This document shows positions 1 to 18,012 of a stretch of DNA of 64,000 bases, one piece after another. Position numbers and translations under genes: made by a program. Below the pieces are notes generated by a model. The model had not been told where the DNA came from. It ran no database searches and worked only from the letters and a program-made list of their open reading frames with translations. Source of the DNA: Paracentrotus lividus (taxonomy: Eukaryota; Echinodermata; Echinoidea; Camarodonta; Echinidae); NCBI GenBank assembly GCA_940671915.1, contig CALNVZ010003426.1:50851978-50915977 (forward strand), read 5' to 3'. Every line of letters begins with the position of its first letter. The stretch's first letter is position 1.

Positions 1-1188
1 ACCTATTTTAATATTTGTATTAATTGTTTTCTTGTTGATCTGCCTCATGGCAGACTATGGCCTAAAAGATGTGATTTGTTTTTACATTGTAATCGATTAT
101 ACCAGAATCTTATAATTTATTCAGATATTCATTCCCAAAATCTAAAGTTTGTCATATTATTTAGATGTAATGACTGCCTGATAATAGAAAATAAAATTTA
201 AAAATATATTTAACTTACGTAAGCACAGACAAATTCTTATTACAATTATAAAATATGCCCACTTGAAACATTTGAATTTAATCAGTTTGTCAAATACGTT
301 AACCATGAAAGATTATTTATATTTATTAAATGTGTTTAATCAACATTTTCTTTTTTTTGACCTAGCAGCCCTCCCGATACAGGGCTGCTTCCTTTGATCA
401 CTTTTGGAAAGGGTCCTGTGCGGTTAGCTCCCGTGCTCGGCCTCAACATGTACCGATGAAAGTAAGAAACCCACTTTTCAGATTACGAGAAATTTTTGCA
501 CTTTCAAGAAATTTTCAGAAAGTGAAATAGTTCCAGGAAATATCGGGAAATCTGAAAATCACGATGTACACAATATCTGAAATAACAAATTCGAATAGAT
601 GTTTTTTACAGGATTATTTGCCTCTTTAATAAATTAATAAGAGCTAAATGAATGAATGATTTTGATCCTATTTCAGGGGGTGCGCAGACAAAAAGAGGGG
701 TAAGAGGTCTTTAAATTCCTCAATTTCTGGTAACTATGGGCTCTTAGGCATACTTCAAGCTTGCTCTACGATTGTCCAAAGTTTGTTTAAAGCAAATTTT
801 AAGATTTCAGGAAATGCCACTGAAGTCCGGGAAATTTGGTTCCAATTTCTGGAAACGTTTTCTGAGCAGTGCGGTGGAAACACTAGTAGGCCTATAAGGG
901 TTAATAGGCCTACATCTATATATTGGGCTTCCTTCAGTTCCACCAATTTTTTCCATCCTTTTATACCGAAATTAATTTTGTGAACATAGAAACTGTAGCC
1001 TACTGTCACTGTCTGTGCTTTCATTGATTAACACTTTATGCGCCGTGTTTTTCTTTCATTTTGCGCTCGAAATTCATACTCGCGCTTCGCACTTGCATTA
1101 TATCATATTATTCAAAGGGAGAGATTTGCCAATTTGTCAAAATTGGCAGAGGAACAATACAAAATTATAACCTGATAACTCTCTCATT

Positions 1189-1190
<2 letters not shown>
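1..1190. other. Upstream flank of the HINT gene, no gene seen
   Basis: AT-rich sequence with no ORF that looks coding and no repeat whose ends I can define. Several AGGAAATxxxGGGAAAT-like stretches between about 480 and 850 resemble the TCAGGGAAA-rich element at 6609-6911, which suggests an old relative. The promoter of the downstream gene should lie near the right end, but no TATA box or initiator could be assigned. Confidence 0.4.
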
Positions 1191-1234
<44 letters not shown>

Positions 1235-1352
1235 AGTTACCTCTTTTTGCCTCTGCCTCTATCTCTCTCTCTCCAAATCTATTATCCTCTTCTTTATTCC
1301 TCCCTTCTCCATTTTTCTTTTCTCTTTATTTTCCCAATTTTTCTTATCATTT
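1180..1352 (+). repeat. (TC)n microsatellite and pyrimidine-rich tract
   Basis: An uninterrupted CT dinucleotide run occupies about 1191-1231 and continues as a strongly pyrimidine-biased strand to about 1352. It ends roughly 75 bp before the HINT start codon. It is open in one frame for 106 codons only because CTCTCT has no stops; the Leu/Ser-repeat translation is not a protein. Confidence 0.9.
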
Positions 1353-1428
1353 TTCCTCAGCACTGCCAACAAAGTGGCTGAAGAGAAAGACTACACATAC
1401 TACGTACGTGAGCTCAAGCACAGACAAA

Positions 1429-7862
<6,434 letters not shown>

Positions 7863-7879
7863 GATCATAGAGCGCACTC

Positions 7880-8356
7880 TACAGACTGTATAAAAAATAA
7901 AATGGTACAGTCGGGGGAAAAGAACAATTTAGGTATGAAATCTTCTTAAATTTAATGTGTATGTGATATCAACTTGAAGCCAAAAGATACTTCTTGCTGA
8001 TACAATTAGTTTTGTATGATTTGCTTTTTTATAACAAAAGTTATGCTACATTTTGTGCGACGAGGAGCTAATCGAAATTGCACATATCCATTGTTCCGGA
8101 GTGCTGAATTCATGGCTATTATAAGTACGAAACCTATACAAAGCCGTATAAAAGCATGTGCAAAATGGATTTTTCTTAATTATAGAAAACTGATCATATC
8201 TCAAGATCTAAAGCACCAAGTGAGATGAACAGAATTTCAGAAGAATGCCTGGTTTTCCTTCTTCATGAAAATACCAAACAATACTAGATTGGGATTAATT
8301 TTCATTCTTTAAAAAAGGTTTTTCCAACTGTACCATTTTATTTGATACAGACTGTA
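7880..8356. mobile_element. Tc1/mariner-like MITE in the HINT 3' UTR
   Basis: The left end TA-CAGACTGTATAAAA... and the right end ...TTGATACAGACTG-TA are inverted repeats of about 38 bp, both running into ATAAAATGGTACAGT. TA flanks both ends. The element starts 17 bp after the HINT stop; AATAAA at 7896-7901 lies inside the left arm and is the first poly(A) hexamer the transcript meets. No transposase remains. Confidence 0.8.
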
Positions 8357-9829
8357 CTTCCGTTGAAGATACCAAATATCTCATGCATGGTATGGCATGC
8401 CTTGCAGGTCTCATTGAACTTTATCAAATCTTTTCAATTGTTATTGATCTTCTAATACTTTTCTGATTTGAAATTAATGATATCGAAGAGTAAGAAAATG
8501 AAATTAGTTTTTTCAAAGGGATGAGGATGACGAATTATGAATGACGTTTTCCATATAATGACTCAAGTTCAAGTTGTTATTAGCTGTAAAATCATGTGTC
8601 ATTCTCTTATCCTTTCCATACTTGCATTGACAAGTAAGTTTCAGATTCATAATCAAACTCTTTCATCTCTTTTAAGTACCTCTCATGAAGTTGATGTGTA
8701 CTCATCGATTTCAATAATGGGATTTTGAAGTATGATATGAAGATAATCATGATGAATTGAAAGTATTGATGTGATAATTGTTTGCAGTTTAGAGGACTGT
8801 CGCCAGAAAGAGGAGCAACATAGGTTATTATGAAAATAGAATTTATCAAAGACACAAGAATTTAGTGTTATCTTTTGCAATCATGTTATGTTTTTTTTTT
8901 CTTTTCCTAGTTTCTGTCCATGTTCAATAGTTTTGGAAGTAAAGTCTAATGTTATTTTAAACATTACTTTCTGTTTAAATAAGAATGTACTTTTATTGTA
9001 ATTTACTGGCACACATACATGTATACGCACCAACATTATGTCATTGTGATATGAAAATGTACCTCCCCCCCCCCCCCATTTGTGAGCCCAAACACAGTAA
9101 AAGTGGTATTTTTTTCCATGTATTGTTCTTTTATCATGATTATCAACATCTTTTTGAAAGAGATTAATGAAATTTAAATAGATTAAGTAATTTGTAACAA
9201 AAAGGTAACAACTGAAATTTTAATCTGAAAGATTTATTATGAAAAAAGAAAAAGAATTATGCTTTTCTCTGTAGTTTGTCTTGAGAGGTGAATATGCTTA
9301 TATTTGTAATTGGGCAATGCTGTGAGCTTGCCACAAAATGATGTATAATTTATGTAATCATGAAACGACTAAAGGCAATATCTCATTGGCCATGAGCTGC
9401 TTGCGACTCAAGTTTCTGGAGTCGTTGGACTAGTGGAAACATCAATATATTATATTTTTTAGACTGTTTTTCTGTCTCAAAAAAGTTTGACGCAACTAAT
9501 CTTCTTTCACTGGGTATGAAGAGGTGCTGCTGCGATGTCTCTCAGACCTTCCGGTGATGTTGCGGCGACTTCACAGCTACTTCTTGGCGAATTAGTTGCC
9601 ACCTTTTCTGGAGAAGTCGTGGGGATGCAGTGACTTCCTATTTTTTATCCTGAGTCTCCATGACTTATCAGTTGCAGCAATCTCCACCATTGAGATGTGC
9701 ACTATTGATGTAAAATTGTGAAAGTTGGAATAACAATGTGTTCATCAGAATGAATACAGGTATTACTTAAAATGATTTAATAGTCTTTTTATCTTCATTT
9801 CATTGGACCATGTCATGAACTTTCTACAA
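8357..9829. other. HINT 3' flank, no gene seen
   Basis: AT-rich with a poly-C run at 9065-9078. A GC-richer patch at 9385-9690 repeats GCGACT, GGAGTCG and GTCTCC words and may be a decayed relative of the GGAGACG element at 58185-58503. I could not define ends for it. Confidence 0.4.
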
Positions 9830-10008
9830 TACAGTCAACCTTGCTCAAGTCGAACTGGCATAAGTCGAATAATTGCCGATGTTGAAGACATTTTTAAGGT
9901 ATCTTCTCTTCTATTCCACTATTTTGAAGCCGTCATGAATTGAATATTTTGTAAGTCAGAGCTATTCTTCAGTCCTAACAGAGTTGACTTAGGTCAGGTT
10001 GACTTTAT
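9830..10008. mobile_element. pogo/Tigger-like MITE
   Basis: The left end TA-CAGTCAACCTTGCTCAAGTC and the right end GACTTAGGTCAGGTTGACT-TTA are imperfect inverted repeats. CAGTCAACCT-type ends with a TA target are typical of pogo/Tigger elements. At about 180 bp it has no room for a transposase. Confidence 0.6.
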
Positions 10009-10012
10009 ATAT

Positions 10013-10260
10013 CATCAGATGTTCTTCCCAAAGACTACGAAGGAATGGAATAACCTGCCTCCTTCAATAATCTCCAAAGAGGCAACTTCATCCTTCAAAA
10101 TAGAGTTGTCAAATTCAATTAAGCCCCCAAACCAAATTGAAACCACTTGACACCATACCTCCAGTTAAAATTCCCCAGCGGAAGATTCAGGAGGAAACTC
10201 ATCCAAGATCCAATATACTATTTGATCTGAAGAGGGGAAGATAGGCCAGAACAATATTGA
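10013..10260 (+). pseudogene. LINE reverse-transcriptase C-terminal fragment
   Basis: The frame starting at 10022 reads FFPKTTKEWNNLPPSIISKE, stopping at 10148-10150. This is the characteristic end of non-LTR retrotransposon ORF2 (FFPRT..WN.LP). Only the last 42 codons and a short 3' tail survive, so it is a 5'-truncated copy. The clade cannot be fixed from this length. Confidence 0.65.
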
Positions 10261-10347
10261 TTGATTGTTCTCAAAACAGATTTATGGTATCATTGTGGTT
10301 CGGATTACATGCATGTTGATGAGGTTAATGGTCCACCATTTAGTGAG

Positions 10348-10737
10348 GGTTTATATCCACTTGGTCTAACAGTAGTTGGTCTAATTCTCTGTCTTATATC
10401 ACATGGGCTAAACCCATTTGGTCTACTAATACTTTGATCTAATACATACTTGGTCTAATTCTCACTTGGTCTACTGACCACTTGGGCAGTCTAATAGCCA
10501 AATTGTCTAATTGCATTTTCGTCTTATTCCTAAATGAATATTTGGTCTATTACAGTTTGTTACTAGAAGTGACCAAATGGTGTTAGACTATCAAAGTGGA
10601 CATTAGACGAAATGGGCATTATACAAAATGGGAATTAGACAAAGTGGTTGTAGACGAAATGGGTTTAGCCCATGTGGTTATAGACAATCAGAGAATTGGA
10701 CCTACTGTTAGTAGACCAAGTGTATATAAACCTTTTA
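10348..10737. mobile_element. GGTCTAA foldback element, locus 1
   Basis: The left half is a run of about ten degenerate TTGGTCTAATxxC units, 15-20 bp apart. The right half has the same units inverted (TTAGACxAA). The termini GGTTTATATCCACTTGG and CAAGTGTATATAAACC pair with each other, and TAGTGAG flanks both ends (10341-10347 and 10738-10744), a possible target duplication. A unique core, GAATATTTGGTCTATTAC, sits between the halves. No coding capacity. Confidence 0.85.
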
Positions 10738-10950
10738 TAGTGAGACATGAAATGACTGTTGAGAGTAGATAATGGAAGAAGAATTTGAGGAGAGATTAAA
10801 TGGAGAGGACAGAGATAGAGGGAGAAAATAGATATTTCCTGTTGATTCCTGAAAAGGACTATGAAACCAATGAGAAAGCGAGAGGTGAGGAAAGCTTGAC
10901 CTGTGGTAGTAGAATTTATATTGGATTGGAAAAGGTTGAAATATTTCACA

Positions 10951-11455
10951 TACAGTCATCCTCGCTTACGTCGACCTCGCGAAAGTCGAATTTCGCTTAT
11001 CTCGATGGCGGCAAAAAAAGTCTCGATTTTCCTCCTTAGACTTTTAAAGTATTAAATTAATACGTGTGTTACTTCCTCGCATAATAGTCTAGCCGCCAAC
11101 TCGATGTACCTTGTTTTGGCGTCTATAGTTTTTTTTTCAACGGATTATGATTGCCTAAACCTTCGATATGAAGAAACCGATTGCTGACACTCTTTCAGCA
11201 TTGAGCATTTTGAGATATGTGACGTCATACAAAATGGCCGCCAAAATACAGAATTTTCCTCTAAAAATGTGTAAAAATACACTTTTAGTCAGCTTATTAA
11301 TGTCTGAATGTCTCTGGGAACTGTACTAAATATTGTTTTATTATATCGCAGGACATAAATGTCAAGATAATTTGTATATCTGTTTATAGCGCCCTCTATT
11401 TTTAAATTAAAAAAAAAATGTGTGCTACTCAAATGATAGGTCTCATTTTCTTCCC
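10951..11455 (+). repeat. Left inverted arm around the nested LINE block
   Basis: Begins TACAGTCATCCTCGCTTACG, a pogo-like end. From about 11105 it matches the reverse complement of 18800-19160, including CCTTGTTTTGGCGTCTATAG, the GACGTCATACAAAATGGC block, a GCGCCCTCTA word and AAATGATAGG at the inner end. The two arms face each other across 7.3 kb. Confidence 0.75.
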
Positions 11456-11459
11456 ATTT

Positions 11460-11672
11460 AGGGCAGATTGTGTTGCCTAAACCACCCAAATTCAATCTCT
11501 CTGTAAGCTCTGCCTATAAACCTCCCACTCAGACTTTTAACCTCCTCCATGAAGTATCTGGAGAACACATCAATGTCGCTATTGAAGACTTCAACAGTCA
11601 TCATGTTACATGGGAATATAAAGAAACCAATGGAGACGGCAAACTCGTCGAAAACTGGGCAGATGCAAGTCA
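11460..11672 (+). pseudogene. Daphne/Jockey-like LINE endonuclease fragment (5' part of a split LINE)
   Basis: The frame from 11470 reads YKPPTQTFNLLHEV...EDFNSHHVTWEY...GDGKLVENWAD. This is the middle of an APE-type LINE endonuclease, where GDFNSHH is usual; here the Gly is Glu. It stops at the (ATA)n tail of the inserted CR1-like element. The same protein resumes at about 15000 on the same strand with roughly a dozen residues lost. Confidence 0.8.
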
Positions 11673-11998
11673 CATAATAATAATAATAATAATTCAATAT
11701 TTATATAGCGCCTATCAAAAATTTCTCTAAGCGCTTTACATTAAAAAAAAAATACTTAAGTTACTTAACTACTGCTTAATTAACTTAAATAACTTTGCTA
11801 CTGCTTAATCAACAACTTAATAACTTAAACATTGCTCAATTAAACTTAAATACTTTAACTACTACTTAATCAACTAAAATAACTAAACTAATATTACCGC
11901 CTAACTTGTAAATAATTTATGTACCAAGCTTAACTACGGGTTGTGAAAATAACTCCATGAATTCGAACATTGCTTTACTGATAAGGCTTCATTATTAT

Positions 11999-13636
11999 TT
12001 ACAGAAAAAGATGGGTCTTGAGTGCGGCCTTAAAAGATGTGAGAGTAGAATGATTTCTTAAGCTGGGGGGAAGTGAGTTCCATAGTGTAGGGGCTACAGT
12101 TGCGAAGGCTCTGTCACCGTGTGTATGTGAGGCTGACTTAGGAACGACAAGGAGATTCTGGTGAGAGGAGCGCAGGGAACGAGAAGGTTGGTACAGTTTT
12201 ATCATGCTCGTAATGTATGATGGAGATTTCCCGTGGATGGCCTTATATGTGATGACAAGGATCTTGAAGAGAATTCTCTTCTCGACAGGTAACCAGTGCA
12301 GCTGTTTGAGGGTTTCAGATACGTTCTCTCTCCTGGGGACTTTCATAACAATTCTGGCTGCAGTATTCTGGATTCTCTGTAGCTGAGTGATGAGAGATTG
12401 CGGAAGTCCAAATAGAAGACTGTTGTTGTTGTCAAGCCTGCTGGTAATGAAGGCATGGACCAAGGCCAACGTTGCTTGAGTCGTGAGGTACTGTCTGATC
12501 TGTCCTATTCTTCGGATTGCGATCATGGCAGAACGACAGACTGATGAGGCGACGTGTTCTCTCATCGTAAGATGGCGATCCATGATACATCCAAGGTTTC
12601 TGGCATGGGAGGAGGATTCCAGGACATGGTTTCCAAAATCCACAGACAAGGATTCAGGTAAGGGTCGAAAACGTGATGAGAAATGAATGATGTCTGTTTT
12701 CGATTCATTCATCGCGAGCATGTTTTTGTGTGACCAAGCTTTGATATCTGCAAGGCATTCACTGATTCTAGACAACGACCTAGCCCTGTCAGTTGATCGG
12801 AAAGTCAGATAAAGCTGGGTGTCATCAGCGTACATCATGACGTCCAATCCATGTGCTTTTACGATATCATATATTGGTGCGCTATAGAGTGTGAAGGTAA
12901 GCGGACCAATCACAGATCCCTGAGCTATACCACACCTATCATCGTAAATGCCCGAGGAAGAATTGTTTATCAAGACCACATGGGACCTGTGTTTGAGGTA
13001 TGACTGGAACCAACTTAGGGCTATGTCGCGAAAACCGTAGCGTTGAGCCAATCTATCCAAGAGGACTTGATGATCGATCGTATCGAATGCCGAACTGTAG
13101 TCCAAGAGGACGAGCACGACTTCCTTGTGGCCATCCAGCGCTAGAAGAATGTCGTTGTGAACCCTTATCAGAGCGGTTTCAACCGAATGGTGGGCCCTGT
13201 ATGCAGACTGGACATTCGGCAAAAGGTTATTAGTGGCCAGATAGTCGTTGATCTGACGAGCAGCTACTCTCTCAAGAAGCTTTGCCACAAAACTCAAGTT
13301 CGATATGGGACGGTAGCTCTTGAGTTCATTCCGAGGAAGATTGTCTTTCTTTATCCTGGGTGACACGATTGCATGCTTCATAGTATCGGGTACCACACCG
13401 GATTGAAGACTACTGTTAACTATATCTGTTAAGATCGGAAGCAAGGCTGTTGAACATCTTTTCAACAAAGATGTTGGAATTGCGTCCAGGCTGCAGGAAG
13501 AATTGGAGCTTGCTTTAATAGTCTTCAACACTTCGTCATCAGTGACATCGTCGAATTCAGCCAAAGTAGCATTGCAGGTCTCAGGAACTTGAGCAGATAT
13601 GTCTAGGTTGGGACAACATTTCAGCTCATCCCTCAA
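11999..13636 (-). pseudogene. Reverse transcriptase of the CR1/L2-type LINE
   Basis: An open frame of 545 residues with all core RT motifs: SYRPISNLSFVAKLLERV (about 107-124), the first catalytic aspartate in LLDYSSAFDTIDH (177-189), GIAQGSVIGPLTFTLY (236-251) and MMYADDTQLYL (267-277), whose YADD is the polymerase centre. The tail region QRIQNTAARIV...HWLPVEKRI and FATVAPTLWNSLPPSLR is the standard CR1/L2 C-terminus. It begins at a frameshift: one missing base in an A run near 13645 separates it from the upstream linker, so it has lost its own start and is not a complete gene, although the catalytic domain reads intact. Confidence 0.88.
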
Positions 13637-14340
13637 GTTATCGATTTTCGTTTGAATGACCTCGCGAGTTGCTGATCCGAATCATGTTCAGGAAGAACTG
13701 TCTGCTGTGTTGGCACAGAAAGGCTATTTGTCAGGCGAAAGAGGGCACGACTGTCAGAAACACGCACCTTTTCAAGAAAATAACTGGATTTCGCCTGGAG
13801 AAGTTTCTCGTTATACGACTTACAACTCTCCAGGTAGATTTCTTTGTCAACAGTCAGTTTCGTTTTTCTAGCACGACGCTCCTTTTTTCGTCGTTCCTGC
13901 TTTGCACGGCGCAGACTCTGTGAATACCAAGGTGCATTGGGTCTCAAGATGACATCCTTTTCTTCTATCGGTGCATGGTCATCAAGGATCCCTCGAAGCT
14001 CTCGATCGTAGAGTTCCATCATTTGCTGTGAATTAGAGGACGGTTTTGCATCACTGTACATATTAGAGGAAGTGATGTCAAGACAGAACTTGTCCACATC
14101 GATGTCTTTCAGTCTCCTAGCAGTGATGTGTCTCTTCACTGGATTAGGTTTAATCGTGTTCAGGCGGCACACAATTGCAGAATGATCTGATGGTAAGTTC
14201 TGCGTTGATGTAACAGACGACACCAAAGAATCTTCATCTCTCGATAAGACGAGGTCCAAGGTATGACCTGCCACGTGCGTCGGGCATGTGATGTGATTCA
14301 ATAACTTAGACATTCGAAGAATTTCTAAGAAAGTGGACAC
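13633..14340 (-). pseudogene. C-terminal endonuclease and linker of the CR1/L2-type LINE
   Basis: Reads LNHITCPTHVAGHTLDLVLSRD...NLPSDHSAIVCRLN, the conserved C-terminal part of the APE-like endonuclease (HTLDLV and SDHSAI motifs). A basic linker with APWYSQSLRRAKQERRKKERRAR follows. It runs into stop after SFKRKSIT, where restoring one base would continue into the reverse transcriptase frame. Upstream of 14340 the frame continues in SDSPE before meeting the insertion. Confidence 0.85.
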
Positions 14341-14355
14341 CTCAGGACTGTCCGA

Positions 14356-14704
14356 CTTTTACGGGTTTCATTTTCAGATATGTCTCATATTAGATAATAT
14401 TTAGATATTATACCCATATTCTAAGAATTAGTTTCTGTCGTGTGTGGATTAGATACTCTGTAAAAAAAAAAATACAGCAAAGTGATGTCAGCAGAGTTGC
14501 CATACGAAAATGTAATTTAAAAAACAGTTTTGTTGTAAATTTCTCCTCTAAGAATTAATGAAAGAGAAGGGGAAAAAATCATTAGAGTTCTACAGCAATG
14601 CATGATAGGTTAAAACGGAACAAATGTGTTACTCCTGATGTATATTTTGTATTTCTCACGTAGTTATTTGCAGGATAAATTTACAACAAAACTTTTTTTT
14701 TTAA
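14356..14704. mobile_element. Noncoding insertion splitting the LINE endonuclease
   Basis: The LINE frame is interrupted between GDFNIHM (14705) and SDSPEVSTF (about 14355). The intervening 350 bp is AT-rich. Its right half is a hairpin: AGTTTTGTTGTAAATTT near 14525 pairs with AAATTTACAACAAAACT near 14677. The boundaries are inferred from the protein break and uncertain by several bases; TTAC occurs at both edges. Confidence 0.65.
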
Positions 14705-14998
14705 TTACATGTGTATGTTAAAGTCTCCTCCAATGATAAGTCTCTGGGGGGATGAGAGAAGTATCTCAAGTAAGGACGAAAACTCCCTGAAGAATTCGCT
14801 GAGAGGAGTCTTGTTCCTTTTCGAAGTAGGTGGTCGATATAACGCAATAAGTCGAAAAGAACAGGAGTTTGCTGATGATACATTGAGATCAAGGTATTCA
14901 AAAGACTTGAAGTGCTCAAGAGGACTCCTAGTTACATGATATCCTTTGTGGATGAGAACATGGTACTCATTCATGATGCAAAGCTCCCCTCTTCCTTC
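14705..14998 (-). pseudogene. N-terminal endonuclease fragment of the CR1/L2-type LINE
   Basis: Reads GRGELCIMNEYHVLIHKGY...FEYLDLNV...FRLIALYRPPTSKRNKTPLSEF...RLIIGGDFNIHM. The YRPP and GDFNIH motifs are those of the APE endonuclease. The open frame extends to 15094, but the part beyond about 14998 is antisense of the host LINE and not part of this protein. Confidence 0.82.
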
Positions 14999-14999
14999 C

Positions 15000-17060
15000 T
15001 CAGCGAACGATGGAGACGCGGATACAACCTGCCGGCGTGTCACATTGCGCGCCAACGCCAGTGAGAAACCAATTCCGCAGCACCACAGCATCATCCAATC
15101 GGGCCTATATTAAGAGTGAACGCTGCTATCACAACCTCACCCAGTTCTCTTCCGCTGCCGTTTTCCACTTTAAGAAGGCAAAGTGGGAACAGCTTTGCAT
15201 AAGATTGCTGGATGATGACATTTAAGACCTTGCCATCCAATTTTATGTAACTAGACAACCCTTGTAGAGATGATCAAGAAAGTCCTCCAGATAAAGGCAT
15301 GACCCACGAAGCTAAAGGCACAAGCTATAAGCACCAGGCTTGTCCGACTGACACTTCAAAGGTGCTTTACTATGAGTATGTAAAACGCTCTGTAGAGTGG
15401 CCCTTTCAGTGGTTGACAGCAGTGGAATTGGTGAGAACCTTACTACAGTCTTATGAAAAGTCGATCAGAGAAAATGGCAAGAAGATTGATCTAGTCAACG
15501 GATTATGACGCCACAGCAGTAGGAAAGCCTGGAAAAACAAAATTCTGGGAAATGAACTACACACCCAACAAAGACCCACAAGGTCACTGCTGAACCAAGT
15601 TGGGGCCCACCAGCTCCTTGTGACGCGAGTCAGGGAAACGCGCTGATCACAATGTTTCCCAGGAGAGCAAAGCTTCCCCAAGATGCTGAAGAAATGCTGT
15701 CCAAGAGCGCCTCAGACCTACAAGACCTTTCAGTAATGATTAAACCTGTGTTGATATAATCAAGACCATGAAGAACAATGCCTGGCAGGCCGTTGATGGC
15801 ATCCTCTGCGAACCAGATCAATCACACTTGGACCCTGTTGCGCTTTTAGTGGCTGCTTTACATGCTGAATTGGCATGAGTACCAATACATTCCCGAAGCG
15901 CATGGAGGAAATCAAGAGGCCGTTGTCCTGGCTTAAACCGGGCAAGGATCCAGCCATAATAAGAGCTATGCCCATCTCTCTACTATGTCATACATGTACA
16001 TGCAACTCTTTGAAAGACTCATACTTGCTATAATCGTATTGTCCCCTTTGATGATGACCTCCTCATTCCTGAACACTAAAAGACAGGTTTCCGGCCAGGA
16101 AAATCCTTTACTAGCAACTCTTGAACCTCACAGAGCACATCGAGGATGGGTTTGAGGAAGAGCTTATTACCGGATTAGCTTTTGTTGACCTCCCAGCAGC
16201 CTATGACACTGTAAACCATGGGATTCTCACCCGTAAATTCTTTAATACGGCAAACGATGTGACGCTGACCAAGCTACTCCTGAACCTGCTATCAAATAGA
16301 CGGTTCTACCTGGTTTCACCATGTCGTCCTTAAAGTTAAGAACGACTTTAAGAGCGACGGGATAATATGTTCTTGGGTGCTGTACTAATCACATGCTATA
16401 CCATTTAGCACAAGAACTGATCAAGGACTGATCAGTCGTTTAAGTTGTTTGTAACTTACCAACGAATTGGTGGGGGAAAAAAACAGCCTTGATGCCCAGC
16501 GCAGCAGATGGCGCAAGATGAAAATGTTCTCCCAGAAGGGATTGTCATTGCCTATCTGCTCTGCAATGTGTATACCAATGACCAACCAATACACCCCAAA
16601 ACAGTTTCTTGTATGTTGACGATCTCTGCATTGCCTCACAGGAAAATTCCTTTGAAGACAAAACAGGAGGGGGTCTCCATCCCAATCACAATCCTACCAA
16701 CAAAAAACTGAATTCAAGAAATAGTATCCATTCTACAGTATCCCTTGATAGCTCTACCCACAAACTTAGGGTGACCTTGTGGGCCAACCATCGCTAGCAA
16801 ATGCCACACAGGCTTTCCATAAGTGCAAAGGAATCCCTTCGCCAGGTCATAATTGCCAACGTGATCATGCCCTGAACCATCTCGGCACAGGTAAGGACGC
16901 ATGTAAGGTTCTTTTGGAAAAGTAAGGTATACAACGAGACGGAGACATACTGTGAGTGTGGGGGAAGAGCAAACCATGGAACACCTGCTGTTATGCCCCA
17001 CCTAATTTACCTGTACCCTTGAATACCTGGTAAGGTTTAACCCCAAAGCAAAAGTCATAT
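15000..17060 (+). pseudogene. Daphne/Jockey-like LINE, endonuclease end to C-terminus (3' part of the split LINE)
   Basis: Resumes the protein cut at 11672 with RWRRGYNLPAC and a QHHPIGP.LRVNAAITTSPSSLP stretch, then FHFKKAKWEQL. It continues through linker (HSSRKAWK), LKPGKDPA..RAMPISLL, LLIPEH.KTGFRPGKSFTS, NLTEHIEDGFEEEL and the RT core FVDLPAAYDTVNHGIL (16180 on). NVYTNDQPI and YVDDLCIASQ follow (16600 on), then the Cys-rich end near 16950 (CECGG.EQTMEHLLLC in spirit). Several stops and frameshifts make it plainly dead and older than the CR1-like copy inside it. Confidence 0.8.
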
Positions 17061-17429
17061 GTCCGACAACTGATCTGTGTAATATAGTGTAATATAATTT
17101 AGTGACCCAGAATCCAGAGAGTGCAGTGCAATTATCAAAAGTTAAAGTTTTCTAAATAGAAAAGTCATTATAATAAAGCTAAGTTAAAATTAGCCATAAT
17201 ATTTTCATGTTGATCAAAACCATAATAAATGTTCCCAACTGAGCTCTTCCCCTGAAAATGTAACAAAAAAAATAATCTGAAAAGTCACTAAATAAATATA
17301 TTCGATCTTTGGTGTTGAGACCGATTAGATTATGCAAATTCTTTGTTGAGTGAATATCAATGTCTCTGATGCATGACCTTGTTTATAATAATCTACCATA
17401 TACACTTACAGATATTGTTCTTTAATACA

Positions 17430-18012
17430 ACAATGGCATAGCACGAGACAAAAGAAAATGAGAAACTTCATATACCTAAATTCAGATCAAAGCAGGGACA
17501 ATCATTCCTTAACGTATACAGGTACGCAGCTTTTGAGAATGATTTACCATTGTTATAAGGAAACATTATCAAGATTTTATTTTCGCAAACTTTTGAAAGA
17601 ATATTTACTCGAAGAATAAATCAATCATGAATAAACAGGGTAATTTTGCACCTGCAGTTACAAATTAATTTTGCAAAGTTTAGGGACTTATATAACCTTT
17701 AGTACACTATTAGACTACAAATTATCATGATTATAATGACATGTTTTACCATTGCATGTAATGACATTGTATTCTTATATTGTAAATACCTTCTGTTTAA
17801 CCATTGGTAAATATCTATAATTTTATTCTGTAAGAACATCAGGTTATCAGACTCGATTAGCATAGTCATGCTATTTTCTGATCCCCCTTCTTATCCTTAT
17901 ATTACATCTACTGTATATCAAATGCCATGTAAAAATGTGAATGTATTTTGATGATGTTAATTGAATGGATAAATAAAGTTCAAGTATCAAGTATCAAGTA
18001 TCAAGTATCAAG
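17430..18012 (+). pseudogene. LINE 3' end with AAGTATC tandem tail
   Basis: The frame at about 17455-17570 reads EKLHIPKFRSKQGQSFLNVY then FENDLPL, like the C-terminus of a non-LTR reverse transcriptase. About 400 bp of noncoding sequence follows, ending in AAATAAAGTTC and five copies of AAGTATC (17981-18012). A simple-repeat tail is how many CR1-superfamily LINEs end. Confidence 0.55.

Larger units (their letters stand above)
11673..14998 (-). mobile_element. CR1/L2-type LINE, 5'-truncated, inserted in the Daphne-like LINE
   Basis: Reading on the minus strand: endonuclease fragment (to 14705), a 350-bp foreign insertion, endonuclease end and linker (14340-13633), reverse transcriptase (13636-11999), 3' UTR, then a 3' end containing TGTAAAGCGCTTAGAG, ATAGGCGCTATATAAATA and a TAT-triplet microsatellite tail. 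That hairpin-plus-triplet 3' end is typical of L2/CR1 elements. The 5' end is missing: the first recognisable residues are GRGELCIMNEY in the endonuclease. Few disablements are present, so the copy is fairly young. Confidence 0.85.

Noticed and set aside
1061..1381. 106-codon open frame rich in Leu and Ser
   Set aside because: It is the translation of the CT microsatellite.
10348..10737. Regularly spaced GGTCTAA units look superficially like a CRISPR array
   Set aside because: Units are 7-10 bp, degenerate, spaced irregularly at 15-20 bp, and reverse orientation halfway. There are no cas genes and the genome is an intron-bearing animal.
11470..11730. Possible stand-alone gene of 86 codons
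   Set aside because: The first 68 codons are LINE endonuclease and the rest is the triplet tail and 3' end of another LINE.
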